Of a stretch of DNA of 64,000 nucleotides, positions 1 to 8,531 are shown in pieces; within the stretch, counting starts at the first letter, position 1; each line of letters opens with the position of its first letter. The notes below the pieces were generated by a model. The model made no database searches. It was not told the DNA's origin and saw only the letters and a list, made by a program, of their open reading frames with translations. Both the position numbers and the translations under genes were made by a program. The DNA lies in contig NZ_CP054919.1 of NCBI RefSeq assembly GCF_013364235.1, positions 4,667,199 to 4,731,198 of the forward strand. Reading direction: 5' to 3'. The DNA is from Kitasatospora sp. NA04385. GTDB taxonomy: Bacteria > Actinomycetota > Actinomycetes > Streptomycetales > Streptomycetaceae.

Positions 1-180
1 CAGGTCGTCGACGTCCGGGCGCACTCCCGCACCCTGTCCGTCCTCGTCCGCACGCCCGCCGAACTCCCGCCCGTCGAAAGCCTGTTGGCGGCCCTGCGCG
101 GACAGGTGCCGGACGGCGTGCCGGTGGTGGTCACCACCACCGAGGGGCGGCGGATCGAGGCCGGCCGGGTCGGGGGCTGA
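1..180 (+). CDS. C-terminal end of an unrecognised protein (partial)
   Basis: The first 180 bases are open in frame 1 and end in TGA, giving a 59-residue C-terminus that starts QVVDVRAHSRTLSVLVRTPA and ends EAGRVGG. The alternating hydrophobic pattern around LSVLVRTP and VPVVVTTTEGRRIE suggests a small alpha/beta domain at the end of a longer protein whose start lies left of the window. I do not recognise the family. Codon third positions are strongly G/C as in a real streptomycete gene. Confidence 0.55.
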   Translation, partial: QVVDVRAHSRTLSVLVRTPAELPPVESLLAALRGQVPDGVPVVVTTTEGRRIEAGRVGG

Positions 181-328
181 ACCGGCCGCGCAGCGGCTCG
201 GCCGTGGGCGTTCCGACACCGCCGATCGGGGGCGGTTCCCGCGTGTCAGGGCCGCCGGGGGAGGAATAGGTAAAAAACGGATCAAAATCCCTTGTGACGG
301 TTTGTCAGTCACGAGGGAGAGGCACCGG

Positions 329-3300
329 ATGCTTCGGTCGAAACCGGCAGGTGGTCGCGGGCGGACGCGGTGGGAGTCCGCGCTGGCGTTGACGCTCGGC
401 CTCGCGCTGAGCGCGCTGGGAACCGCCCCCACGGTGGCCGCGGTGGAACGGACGGGCCATGGCGGCCGGGCGGCGAAGGCCGTGGCGGCCGGGCCCGGGG
501 CGCACCGGGTGGCGGGGGTGCCGGCCGATCCGGTGGTGATCTACGACGAGGACTTCGAGAACGGCATGGCGGGCCTGGCGCCGATCCGGCTGCCCGCCTA
601 CACCGGTGCGACCGGCATGACGTACACCGCCTCGCCGTCCTGGCTGGCGTTCTGCAACGGCTGGGTCATGAACTACGACGACCGGGGCCCGACGCCGCCG
701 GAGTGCAGCACCGACCTGTTCTGGGACACCCTGGCGGACGTCGCCGTCGCGATCGGCGAGTACGACGGGGACGCGGCGCCGACGAAGAACCACAGCGTGG
801 CGGCGTGGACCGAGGGCGGCAGTTACACGCCCACCGACATCCAGTTGCAGACCAACGGCACCATCCCGGTCGCGGGGGCCAACCACTACCTGACGGCGTC
901 GGTGGCCTCCGGCGCGGTCTGCTACAACGGCGAGTACGCCGACCCGCAGCAGAACTTCTTCCTCACCACCGGCGGCACCGAGATCCCGCTGAACACCGTG
1001 CCGCTCAACCCGTGCACGGACCCGAACGCCAAGGAGTACACCTACCCGGACGCGAAGGCGCCGATCAAGGCGGTGCAGGCGACGGCGGACAAGCCGCACC
1101 TGTTCACCGGCAGCGAGTTCGGGATCGTCCTGCGCAACAGCGCCAACACCGGCCAGGGCAACGACGCGGCGTTCGACAACATGCGGATCCTGGACGTGAC
1201 CCCGCAGATCGACAAGTCCTTCAGCCCCTCGCCCGCCCCGGTCGGCGGGACGTCCACGCTGACGTTCACCATCACCAACACCTCGGACCTGCTGGAGAAG
1301 GACGGCTGGTCGTTCACCGACAACCTCCCCGCCGGCCTGACCGTGGCCGGTGCCCCGAACACCGCCACCACCTGCACCAACGGCACGGTCACCGCCGACG
1401 CCGGGGGCACCTCGGTGAAGCTCGCCGGTGACCTGACGGCCGGGCAGGCGTCCTGCACGCTGAGCGTGGACGTCACCTCCGCCACCGCCGGCAGCTACCA
1501 GAACTGCGCGGCCAACACCGCCGACCTCGTCGGCCTGCTGGCGCCCGAGTGTGCGACCGTGGAGTTCGCCGTCCCGCAGTACACGATCACCAAGACGGCG
1601 AACCCGGCGTCCGGCAGCACCGTCCACCCCGGCGACAAGGTCACCTACACGGTCACGGTCGACAACACCGGCCGCGTCCCGGTGGACGCCACCGCCGTCG
1701 ACGACCTGACCAAGGTCGTCGACGACGCGACGTACGACGGCGATGCCAAGGCCGACGCGGGCACCGTCTCCTACGCGGCGCCGAAGCTGAACTGGTCGGG
1801 GACGCTCGCGGCCGGGCAGAGCGCCACCATCACCTACTCGGTGACCGTCAACGACCCCGACGCCGGCGACGGCAAGCTCGACAACAGCGTCACCGGCAAC
1901 GGCTACTCGAACTGCACCACCGGCACCGAGGCCGGCTGCACCACCCACGAGGACGTGACCGGCCTGAAGGTCACCAAGACCGCCGACGCGGTCACGGCCA
2001 AGCCCGGCCAGAAGGTCACCTACACCGTGACCGTCACCAACCTGGTCGGCGCGCCCCGCACCGGGGTGAGCGTCAGCGACGACCTGACCAAGGTGCTGGA
2101 CGACGCGGCGTACGACAACGACGCCACCGCGAGCGCGGGCACCGTCGCCTACGCGGCGCCGATCCTCACCTGGAGCGGCGACCTGGCGGCGAGCCAGAGC
2201 GTGACCATCACCTACTCGGTGACCGTCAAGCAGCCCGACACCGGTGACCACCAGCTCGCCAACGCGGTCGTCGGCCCGGCTGACTCCAACTGCGCGAGCG
2301 GCTCCACCGACCCGGCCTGCTCCAGCACCGTCCCGATCGCCGAGCTGAAGATCGCCAAGTCCTCGGACGCCAAGAGCCCGGTCAAGCCCGGCGACAAGAT
2401 CACCTACACCGTCGTCCTGACCAACCCCGGCACCGCCCCGTACACCGGCGCCGCGATCACCGACGACCTGTCCAAGGACCTGGACGACGCGACGTACGAC
2501 AACGACGCGAAGGCCGACTCCGGCACCGTCTCCTACGCCGCCCCCGTGCTGTCCTGGAACGGCGTGGTGCCCGCGGGCGGCTCGGTGACCATCACCTACT
2601 CGGTCACCGTGAACAAGCCCGCCGAGGGCGACAAGCAGGTCACCAACGCGGTGGTCGGCCCGCCCGACTCCAACTGCCCGCCCGGGTCGACCGATCCGGT
2701 CTGCTCCACCGCCGGGGGCATCGCCCAGCTGACGATCGCCAAGACCTCCGACGCGAAGAACCCGGTCAAGGCGGGCGACAAGGTCACCTACACCGTGACC
2801 GTCACCAACACCGGCACCGCCGCCTACCCGGCCGCCGCGTTCAGCGACGACCTGTCCAAGGACCTGGACGACGCGACGTACGACGGCGACGCGAAGGCCA
2901 GCTCCGGCACCGTCTCCTACGCGGCCCCCGCGCTGAGCTGGAACGGCGACGTCGCCCCCGGCCAGAGCGTAACCGTCACCTACTCGGTGACCGTCGGCAA
3001 CCCCGACACCGGCGACTACGAGCTGGCCAACACCGTCACCGGCCCGGCCGACTCCAACTGCCCGCAAGGCACGAAGGACCCGCGCTGCTCCACCCGCGAC
3101 CGGATCGCCGCGCTCCAGGTCACCAAGGACTCCGACAGCCGCCGCGCCCCCGTCCGGCCCGGCGCCAAGGTCACCTACACCGTCACGGTCACCAACCCCG
3201 GCAAGGCCGTCTACCCGGGCGCGCAGCTGACCGACGACCTGAGCGGCGACCTGGACGACGCCACGTATGACGGCGACGCCACCGCGACCTCCGGCACCGT

Positions 3301-4423
3301 CGGCTACGCGGCCCCCGTGCTGAGCTGGAACGGCGACGTGGCACCGGGCCAGAGCGTGACCATCACCTACTCGGTGCGGGTCAACAAGCCCGACACCGGC
3401 GACAAGGAGCTCGCCAACACCGTCGTCGCCCCCGACGGCTCCAACTGCCGGGCCGTCTCCACCGATCCGGCCTGCTCCACCAGCGACGACATCGCCGACC
3501 TGGCCATCATCAAGAGCTCCGACGCGAAGACCCCGGTCAAGCCGGGTGACACCGTCACCTACACGGTGGAGGTCACCAACGACGGCACCGCCGACTACCC
3601 GGCCGCCTTCGCCACCGACAACCTGAGCGGCATTCTGGACGACGCCGCCTACAACGGCGACGCCAAGGCCACCTCCGGGACGGTCACCTACCAGCAGCCC
3701 GAACTGGCTTGGGCGGGCAGTGTCCCGGCGGGCGGTTCGGTGACCATCACCTACTCGGTGACCGTCGACCGGCCCGACACCGGCGACCACGAGTTGGCCA
3801 ACACCGTCGTCGGACCGCCCAACTCCACCTGCCCGCCGCTGCGCAGCGCCCCCGAGTGCGGCACCGACAACGGCGTCGCCGAGCTGGAGGTCACCAAGAC
3901 CTCGGACGCGAAGGACCCGGTAAAGGACGGCGACAAGGTCGGCTACACGATCACCGTCGCCAACACCGGCAAGGCCGACTACCCCGCCGCCGCGATCAGC
4001 GACGACCTGACCGGTGACCTCGACGACGCGACGTACGACGGCGACGCGAAGGCCGACGCGGGCACGGTCTCGTACGCGGCGCCGAACCTCGCCTGGAGCG
4101 GCACCGTCCCGGCCGGGCAGCGCGTGACGATCACCTACTCGGTGACCGTCGACGACCCCGACACCGGTGACCGGGAGCTCGCCAACACCGTCACCGGCCC
4201 CGAGGGATCCAACTGCGCCTCCGGCTCCACCGACCCGGCCTGCTCCACCCACGACAGGACCGTCCCCAACCCGGCCCCCAGCCCCAGCCCGACCCCGGGC
4301 CCGGCCCCGCTGCCCGACACCGGCAGCAGCGCCCTGGTCTGGTACGCGGGCATGGCCGCCGCGCTGGCCATCGCGGCCGGCACGATCCTCACCACCGCCC
4401 GCACCCGCCGGGGCCGCCACTGA
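329..4423 (+). CDS. LPXTG-anchored surface protein with tandem DUF11-like repeats
   Basis: Large secreted, wall-anchored protein. I chose ATG 329, seven bases after the RBS GAGGGAGAGG, over the TTG at 302 in the same frame. The N-terminus has Arg-rich residues then a hydrophobic signal segment (LALTLGLALSALGTA). Residues about 60-290 form a non-repeated domain with several Cys and an FDNMRILD end typical of carbohydrate-binding-like folds. One divergent DUF11-like domain follows, then seven near-identical repeats of about 128 residues, each with motifs like VTYTVTVTN, SDDL, DDATYD and ITYSVTV. The C-terminus is a Pro-rich linker, LPDTG, a hydrophobic helix and a basic tail, the classical sortase signal. 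No sortase gene is in the window. DUF11 repeats are generally structural stalk modules; an adhesive or aerial-surface role is inference. A hairpin follows the stop. Confidence 0.9.
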   Translation: MLRSKPAGGRGRTRWESALALTLGLALSALGTAPTVAAVERTGHGGRAAKAVAAGPGAHRVAGVPADPVVIYDEDFENGMAGLAPIRLPAYTGATGMTYTASPSWLAFCNGWVMNYDDRGPTPPECSTDLFWDTLADVAVAIGEYDGDAAPTKNHSVAAWTEGGSYTPTDIQLQTNGTIPVAGANHYLTASVASGAVCYNGEYADPQQNFFLTTGGTEIPLNTVPLNPCTDPNAKEYTYPDAKAPIKAVQATADKPHLFTGSEFGIVLRNSANTGQGNDAAFDNMRILDVTPQIDKSFSPSPAPVGGTSTLTFTITNTSDLLEKDGWSFTDNLPAGLTVAGAPNTATTCTNGTVTADAGGTSVKLAGDLTAGQASCTLSVDVTSATAGSYQNCAANTADLVGLLAPECATVEFAVPQYTITKTANPASGSTVHPGDKVTYTVTVDNTGRVPVDATAVDDLTKVVDDATYDGDAKADAGTVSYAAPKLNWSGTLAAGQSATITYSVTVNDPDAGDGKLDNSVTGNGYSNCTTGTEAGCTTHEDVTGLKVTKTADAVTAKPGQKVTYTVTVTNLVGAPRTGVSVSDDLTKVLDDAAYDNDATASAGTVAYAAPILTWSGDLAASQSVTITYSVTVKQPDTGDHQLANAVVGPADSNCASGSTDPACSSTVPIAELKIAKSSDAKSPVKPGDKITYTVVLTNPGTAPYTGAAITDDLSKDLDDATYDNDAKADSGTVSYAAPVLSWNGVVPAGGSVTITYSVTVNKPAEGDKQVTNAVVGPPDSNCPPGSTDPVCSTAGGIAQLTIAKTSDAKNPVKAGDKVTYTVTVTNTGTAAYPAAAFSDDLSKDLDDATYDGDAKASSGTVSYAAPALSWNGDVAPGQSVTVTYSVTVGNPDTGDYELANTVTGPADSNCPQGTKDPRCSTRDRIAALQVTKDSDSRRAPVRPGAKVTYTVTVTNPGKAVYPGAQLTDDLSGDLDDATYDGDATATSGTVGYAAPVLSWNGDVAPGQSVTITYSVRVNKPDTGDKELANTVVAPDGSNCRAVSTDPACSTSDDIADLAIIKSSDAKTPVKPGDTVTYTVEVTNDGTADYPAAFATDNLSGILDDAAYNGDAKATSGTVTYQQPELAWAGSVPAGGSVTITYSVTVDRPDTGDHELANTVVGPPNSTCPPLRSAPECGTDNGVAELEVTKTSDAKDPVKDGDKVGYTITVANTGKADYPAAAISDDLTGDLDDATYDGDAKADAGTVSYAAPNLAWSGTVPAGQRVTITYSVTVDDPDTGDRELANTVTGPEGSNCASGSTDPACSTHDRTVPNPAPSPSPTPGPAPLPDTGSSALVWYAGMAAALAIAAGTILTTARTRRGRH
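1579..4263 (+). repeat. Seven tandem 381-387-bp coding repeats (DUF11-like modules)
   Basis: Within the surface-protein gene, units begin near 1579, 1964, 2345, 2729, 3113, 3500 and 3884. Period variation (381, 384, 387) is in whole codons, so all units stay in frame. Each unit ends with a Cys-containing segment (SNC...STDPACST type). The similarity at DNA level suggests recent duplication or recombination-driven homogenisation and a possibility of copy-number variation between strains. Confidence 0.85.
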
Positions 4424-4441
4424 CCCGGCCGCCCCGTCCCC

Positions 4442-4475
4442 GGCAGCCCTCGCGCCCCCCGGCGCGGGGGCTGCC
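4442..4475. terminator. Hairpin terminator between convergent genes
   Basis: Arms GGCAGCCC (4442-4449) plus CGCGCC (4451-4456) pair with GGCGCG (4461-4466) plus GGGCTGCC (4468-4475) around a four-C loop. It lies between the stop of the surface-protein gene and the stop of the convergent solute-binding gene, so it can serve both. There is no U-tract, which is common in streptomycetes. Confidence 0.7.
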
Positions 4476-4529
4476 CCCGTTCCGTCGCCGCTGCGGGTTG
4501 TCCACAGCCTGTGGACGGCCCGGGGCGGC

Positions 4530-5957
4530 TCAGCGGGCGGCGGCCAGGATGCGGTCGGCCTGGGCGGCGGCGCTGGTCAGGGCCTTGTCGAGGTCGGCGC
4601 CGGGCTCGGTGAGGGCGGCGGACATCGCGGCGTCGAGGACCTTGTAGAGCTGCTGGGCGGCGGGGGGCTCGTTCAGGGACGTGGCGGGGTGCTTGACGTA
4701 CGGGTCGTAGTTGGCCGGGGGGAGGTTGCCGTTGGCCTTCAGGGAGGTGGTGATGTCGTACATCTGGCCGGAGTCGGCGGCCCAGAAGTACGGCTGCGGC
4801 ACGGAGATCGCGACCGGGTCCTTGCTGCCCGCGGCCATGGTCCGGGCCCGGGCGAAGTTGAACTGGCCGACGTCGGGCGTCTGGTACTGGAAGTTGATCC
4901 AGGCGATCAGGGCCTTGATCTGGTTCGGGGTCTGGCCCTTCTTGACGTAGTACAGGTCGCCGCCGCCGAGGCTGGGCCCGGGGCCGGTGGCGCCGGGCAT
5001 CGGGCCGAGGCCGTACGCCTTCGGGTCGGCGCCGAGGACCTCGATCAGGTGTTTGACCACGTCGGGGGCGCCCAGGAACATGCCGACCTTGCCGGCGGCG
5101 AGCGGCGGGAAGGCGTCGGCCCACTGGGTGACGGGGGTGGCGGAGATGCTGCGGTCGGTGAAGCGCATGTCGTGCAGGCGCTTGAGGACCTGCCGGCCCT
5201 CGGGGGAGTCGAAGGCGGCCTTCTTGCCGTCGTCCGAGACGACCTTGCCGCCGAGGCTGTAGAGCTCGGCGGTGAAGTGCCAGCCGCCGGTGTTGCCGCC
5301 CGAGTAGTCCTGGTAGCCGGTGACGCCGCCGCCCAGGGCGGAGATCCTCTTGGCCGCGGCCTGCACCTCGTCCCAGGTGGTCGGCGGCTTGTCGGGGTCG
5401 AGGCCGGCCTGCTTGAACAGGTCGCGGTTGTAGACCAGGCCGGTGGTGTAGTAGTTGATCGGCAGCGCGTAGACCTTGCCGTCGACCGTCATGTTGTCCT
5501 TGACGGACGGCAGCATCGCGGAGAAGCCGGGCAGCGTCTCGTCGTTGACGTACGCGGTGAGGTCCTGCGCGTCGCCGGAGGCGAGGGTGGCCTCGCGGTC
5601 GGTGAAGTAGGCGTGGAACGCGCCGGTCTCGTCGTGCGCCTTGTAGTGCGCGGCCTGCTGCTCCGGCGTCTCGCACTGGCCGACGTACGGGCGCGCGTCG
5701 ATGGTGACGTTCGGGTACATGGACTTGAACAGCTTGAGGTCGTCGGCGTACTTGGCCTGGGCGGCGGGCTGGTCCGAGCCCGGGGCGCAGTCGATGGTGA
5801 CGGTGACGGTCGCGTGCGGGTCGAGCGGCTTGCCGTCGGCGACGCCGACGGCGGGGTCGGGGCGGGCGGGGGCACTGCTGGTGCAGGCGGCGGCGGTCAG
5901 CAGCAGGCTCGCGGTGAGGGCGAGGGCGGCCGCCCTGCGCGGTCTGTTCGGGTTCAT
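4530..5957 (-). CDS. ABC transporter solute-binding lipoprotein (sugar type, family 1)
   Basis: A 475-residue extracellular solute-binding protein. It has a basic N-terminus, a hydrophobic stretch and a lipobox LTAAAC with Cys25 as the predicted lipidated residue. Features of the family-1 carbohydrate-binding fold are visible: VDGKVYALPINYYTTGLVYNRDLFKQAG near residues 160-185, PTTWDEV, then a Gly-rich region with NTGGWHF. It should capture an oligosaccharide or similar solute outside the membrane. No permease or ATPase gene is adjacent, so it is an orphan that must share a permease or act as a sensor. The start ATG has a plausible -35/-10 pair upstream on the minus strand. Confidence 0.9.
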   Translation of the reverse strand: MNPNRPRRAAALALTASLLLTAAACTSSAPARPDPAVGVADGKPLDPHATVTVTIDCAPGSDQPAAQAKYADDLKLFKSMYPNVTIDARPYVGQCETPEQQAAHYKAHDETGAFHAYFTDREATLASGDAQDLTAYVNDETLPGFSAMLPSVKDNMTVDGKVYALPINYYTTGLVYNRDLFKQAGLDPDKPPTTWDEVQAAAKRISALGGGVTGYQDYSGGNTGGWHFTAELYSLGGKVVSDDGKKAAFDSPEGRQVLKRLHDMRFTDRSISATPVTQWADAFPPLAAGKVGMFLGAPDVVKHLIEVLGADPKAYGLGPMPGATGPGPSLGGGDLYYVKKGQTPNQIKALIAWINFQYQTPDVGQFNFARARTMAAGSKDPVAISVPQPYFWAADSGQMYDITTSLKANGNLPPANYDPYVKHPATSLNEPPAAQQLYKVLDAAMSAALTEPGADLDKALTSAAAQADRILAAAR

Positions 5958-6027
5958 GCGTGCCTCGTGGATGGGTGGGCTCCGGGTGCGGCGGGAGGGG
6001 AGTGCGGGGGGAAGCGGATGCTCAAGG

Positions 6028-6056
6028 AACGTAGGATCTGCGCATATTTAATGCAA
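6028..6056 (-). promoter_or_regulatory. Candidate promoter of the solute-binding lipoprotein
   Basis: Read on the minus strand: TTGCAT (-35, 6056-6051), a 17-base spacer, and TACGTT (-10, 6033-6028), about 70 bases ahead of the ATG. This AT-rich patch stands out in the 5958-6248 intergenic region. The rest of that 291-base region shows no further motif I can name, apart from a TTGACT at 6061-6066 facing the mutase genes without a convincing -10. Confidence 0.35.
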
Positions 6057-6248
6057 GACTTTGACTAGATTCAGGAAAGTTGCGACTTCGCATCGGGCCG
6101 CCCGGGTCTCCCCGCCCGCCGGAGCCGTGGCATTCGGCTTCCTCGAACCCGTGTTCGCGTTTCCCGAAGCGCCCTTGGTGCTGCGTCCGCACCGGGTGAT
6201 TCTGAGTGCCGTCCAGGCTCGACGTGGCACGAACAGAACAGGGAACCT

Positions 6249-6845
6249 ATGTCCGGGACGCTTCAGAAGCAGCGTGTCGTCCTCTCCACCGTCTCTTCGG
6301 ATTCGCACACCTGGAACTTGGTCTTCCTCCAGCTCCTGCTGGAGGAACAGGGGTACGAGGTGGTCAACCTCGGGGCCTGCGTGCCGGACGGGGTCCTCAT
6401 CGAGGCCGTCCGACTGCACCGGCCCGACTCGGTGGTGATCTCCTCCGTGAACGGCCACGGGCACATCGACGGGGCCCGCCTGATCGCGGCGCTGCGCGCC
6501 GACGCGGACCCGCGGGTGGCCGGGGTGCCGGTGATGATCGGCGGGAAGCTCGGGATCAGGGGCGCGGACGACGCGGACCTCGCCGGGGAGCTGGTCGCCG
6601 CCGGGTTCGACGCGGTGTTCAGCGAGGGCGCGGACCCGGGCGAGCTCGGGCGCACGCTGGCCCGCTTCACCCCGGCCGGAGCCCTGGGCCCGGCTGCCCC
6701 CGCCGCCGCCCGCACCGCTTCCGCCCGCACCGCCCCCGCGACCGCCCGCAGCGCGACCGCCCGCACCGCCTCCGCCTCCGCCCGCACCGCGGCCACCCGC
6801 ACCGCCCCCGCCGACCCGTTCACGGCCGAGGAGGTCGCGGCATGA
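6249..6845 (+). CDS. Methylaspartate (glutamate) mutase S subunit-like B12-binding protein
   Basis: 198 residues. The first 135 match the small cobalamin-binding subunit of glutamate mutase: VVLSTVSSDSHTWN (D18-x-H20, with His20 the expected cobalt ligand), EEQGYEVVNLGACVP, SSVNGHG in place of the S-x-L loop, and a GG loop (VMIGGKLGI). The usual Gly of D-x-H-x-x-G is Asn23 here. The family rearranges L-glutamate to 3-methylaspartate with adenosylcobalamin, together with an E subunit; the next gene encodes one and overlaps by ATGA. The last 55 residues are an Ala/Arg/Thr low-complexity tail absent from typical S subunits. Role in secondary metabolism is inferred from the neighbours. Confidence 0.85.
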   Translation: MSGTLQKQRVVLSTVSSDSHTWNLVFLQLLLEEQGYEVVNLGACVPDGVLIEAVRLHRPDSVVISSVNGHGHIDGARLIAALRADADPRVAGVPVMIGGKLGIRGADDADLAGELVAAGFDAVFSEGADPGELGRTLARFTPAGALGPAAPAAARTASARTAPATARSATARTASASARTAATRTAPADPFTAEEVAA

Positions 6846-8531
6846 CCGGCATACCGGCGCAGGACCCCGTGCGGATCGCGCTCGACTTCCAGGACCACGT
6901 GGAGCGGGCCGCCGCCGCCGGCCGGCTGGTGGTGCAGCCGCGGATGGGGATGTCCGACCCGGAGGCGATGGCGGCCGGGCTGGCCGCCGTCGCGGCCGCC
7001 AGGGCCCGGACCGCGGGCACCCTCACCATCGACTCGTACACCCGGGTCGAGGACCTGGCCGGGGCCGCGGCCGCGCTCGCCGCGGGCAAGCCGCTGAACG
7101 GCTTCCCGATCGCCAACCACGGCCCCCGCGTCACGGCGCGGGTGGTCGCGGCCACCGGCCACCGGATCCCGGTGCAGGTGCGGCACGGCTCCGCCCGGCC
7201 CGGGCACGTCTTCGAGGCGATGGTCGGGGCGGGCCTGGCGGCCTCCGAGGGCGGGCCGGTCTCCTACTGCCTGCCCTACTCGCGGCTGCCGCTGGCGGAG
7301 TCCGTCCCGGCCTGGGCGGACGCCTCGCGGGCGTTCGCCGAGTCCGCCGCGGCCCGCGGGATGCGGGCCCACCTGGAGACCTTCGGCGGCTGCATGCTGG
7401 GCCAGATGTGCCCGCCCTCGCTGCTGGTGGCGATCAGCGTCCTGGAGGCGGTGTTCTTCGCCCGGTGCGGCCTGCGCTCGGTGTCGCTGTCCTACGCCCA
7501 GCAGACCAACGCCGTGCAGGACGTCGAGGCGCTCGCGGCGCTGCGCCGCCTCGCCGACGAGCACTTGCCCGCGGACGTGGCCCGGCACGTGGTGCTCTAC
7601 ACCTACATGGGGGTCTACCCGCACACCGAGTCCGGGGCCCGGCTGCTGCTGGACGGCTCCGTGCAGATCGCGGTGCGCGGCGGCGCCGCCCGGCTGATCG
7701 TGAAGACCGCGGCCGAGGCGCACCGCATCCCCACCGTCGCGGAGAACGTCGCCGCGCTGGAACGGGCCGCCGCCGTCGACGAGTTCGCCCGCACCGGGCA
7801 GTGCCCGCTGCCGTGGGCCCACCAGGTCGACTACGAGGACGTGTACCGGGAGGCGTCGGCCCTGGTCGAGGCGGTGCTCTCGCGCTCCGAGGACGTCGGC
7901 ACCGCGCTGCGCACCGCCTTCCGCGACGGGGTGCTGGACGTGCCGTTCTGCCTGCACCGGGACAACGCCGGGGTCGCCCAGGGCGGCATCGGCGACGACG
8001 GCCGGCTGGTCTGGGCCCGGACCGGCGCGATGCCGCTGCCCGCGACCGCCCGCTCCTCCGGCACCGCCGTCACCTCGGCCGGGCTGCTCGGCATGCTCCG
8101 CCACACCGCCGACTCGCACGACCGGACGGCGGCGCTCACCGACGGCAGCAACGCCTACCGGATCGCGATCGTCGGCTCGGGCCCGCGCGGGCTCGCGGTG
8201 GCCGAGCGGCTGGCCGCCCGGCTGGCCGCGGAACGGCCCGCGCAGCGGGTCGAGATCAGCCTCGTCGACAAGGACCAGGTCGGGGCGGGCCGGGTCTGGC
8301 GCACCGACCAGGACGAGTCGTTCCTGATGAACACGGCCTGCGGCGAGGTCACCATGTTCTCCGGCCCGCCGGACGGCGGCCCGGTCCGCGCGGGCGCCGG
8401 CCCGTCGCTGGGGCAGTGGTGGGCGGCCGCCGACCCCGCGTTCCCGGGGCCGAACGCCTACGCCCCGCGCGCCCTGTACGGGAGCTACCTGCGCCACCAC
8501 CTCGACGTCGTGGAGGCCTCGCTGCCCCCCC
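6842..8531 (+). CDS. Methylaspartate mutase E subunit fused to the N-terminus of an FAD/NAD(P)-binding oxidoreductase (upstream part of a frameshifted gene)
   Basis: ATG 6842 overlaps the S-subunit stop. Residues 1 to about 430 match the catalytic TIM-barrel subunit of glutamate mutase (LVVQPRMG, LTIDSYTR, NGFPIANHG, VQVRHGSARP, ETFGGCMLGQMCPP). Without any stop codon the frame runs into YRIAIVGSGPRGLAVAERL, an FAD dinucleotide-binding motif of the NAD_binding_9 type (PF13454-like), so the two enzymes appear fused. Residue similarity is lost after 8531: a run of seven C at 8525-8531 shifts the frame, and the oxidoreductase continues one base later in the next frame. Removing one C restores ...SLPPTAALHRVPGE. 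The open frame runs on to 11704 only because GC-rich DNA has few stops. Confidence 0.75.

Noticed and set aside
305..4420. 1371-residue open frame opposite the surface-protein gene
   Set aside because: It mirrors the repeats of the plus-strand gene in a GC-rich phase, gives Val/Gly/Arg low complexity, and has no start signal or domain.
8093..8160. Internal ATG as separate start for the flavoprotein
   Set aside because: ATG 8093 is in frame before the FAD motif but has no RBS and there is no stop of the mutase frame before it; a fusion is the simpler reading, though re-initiation is not excluded.
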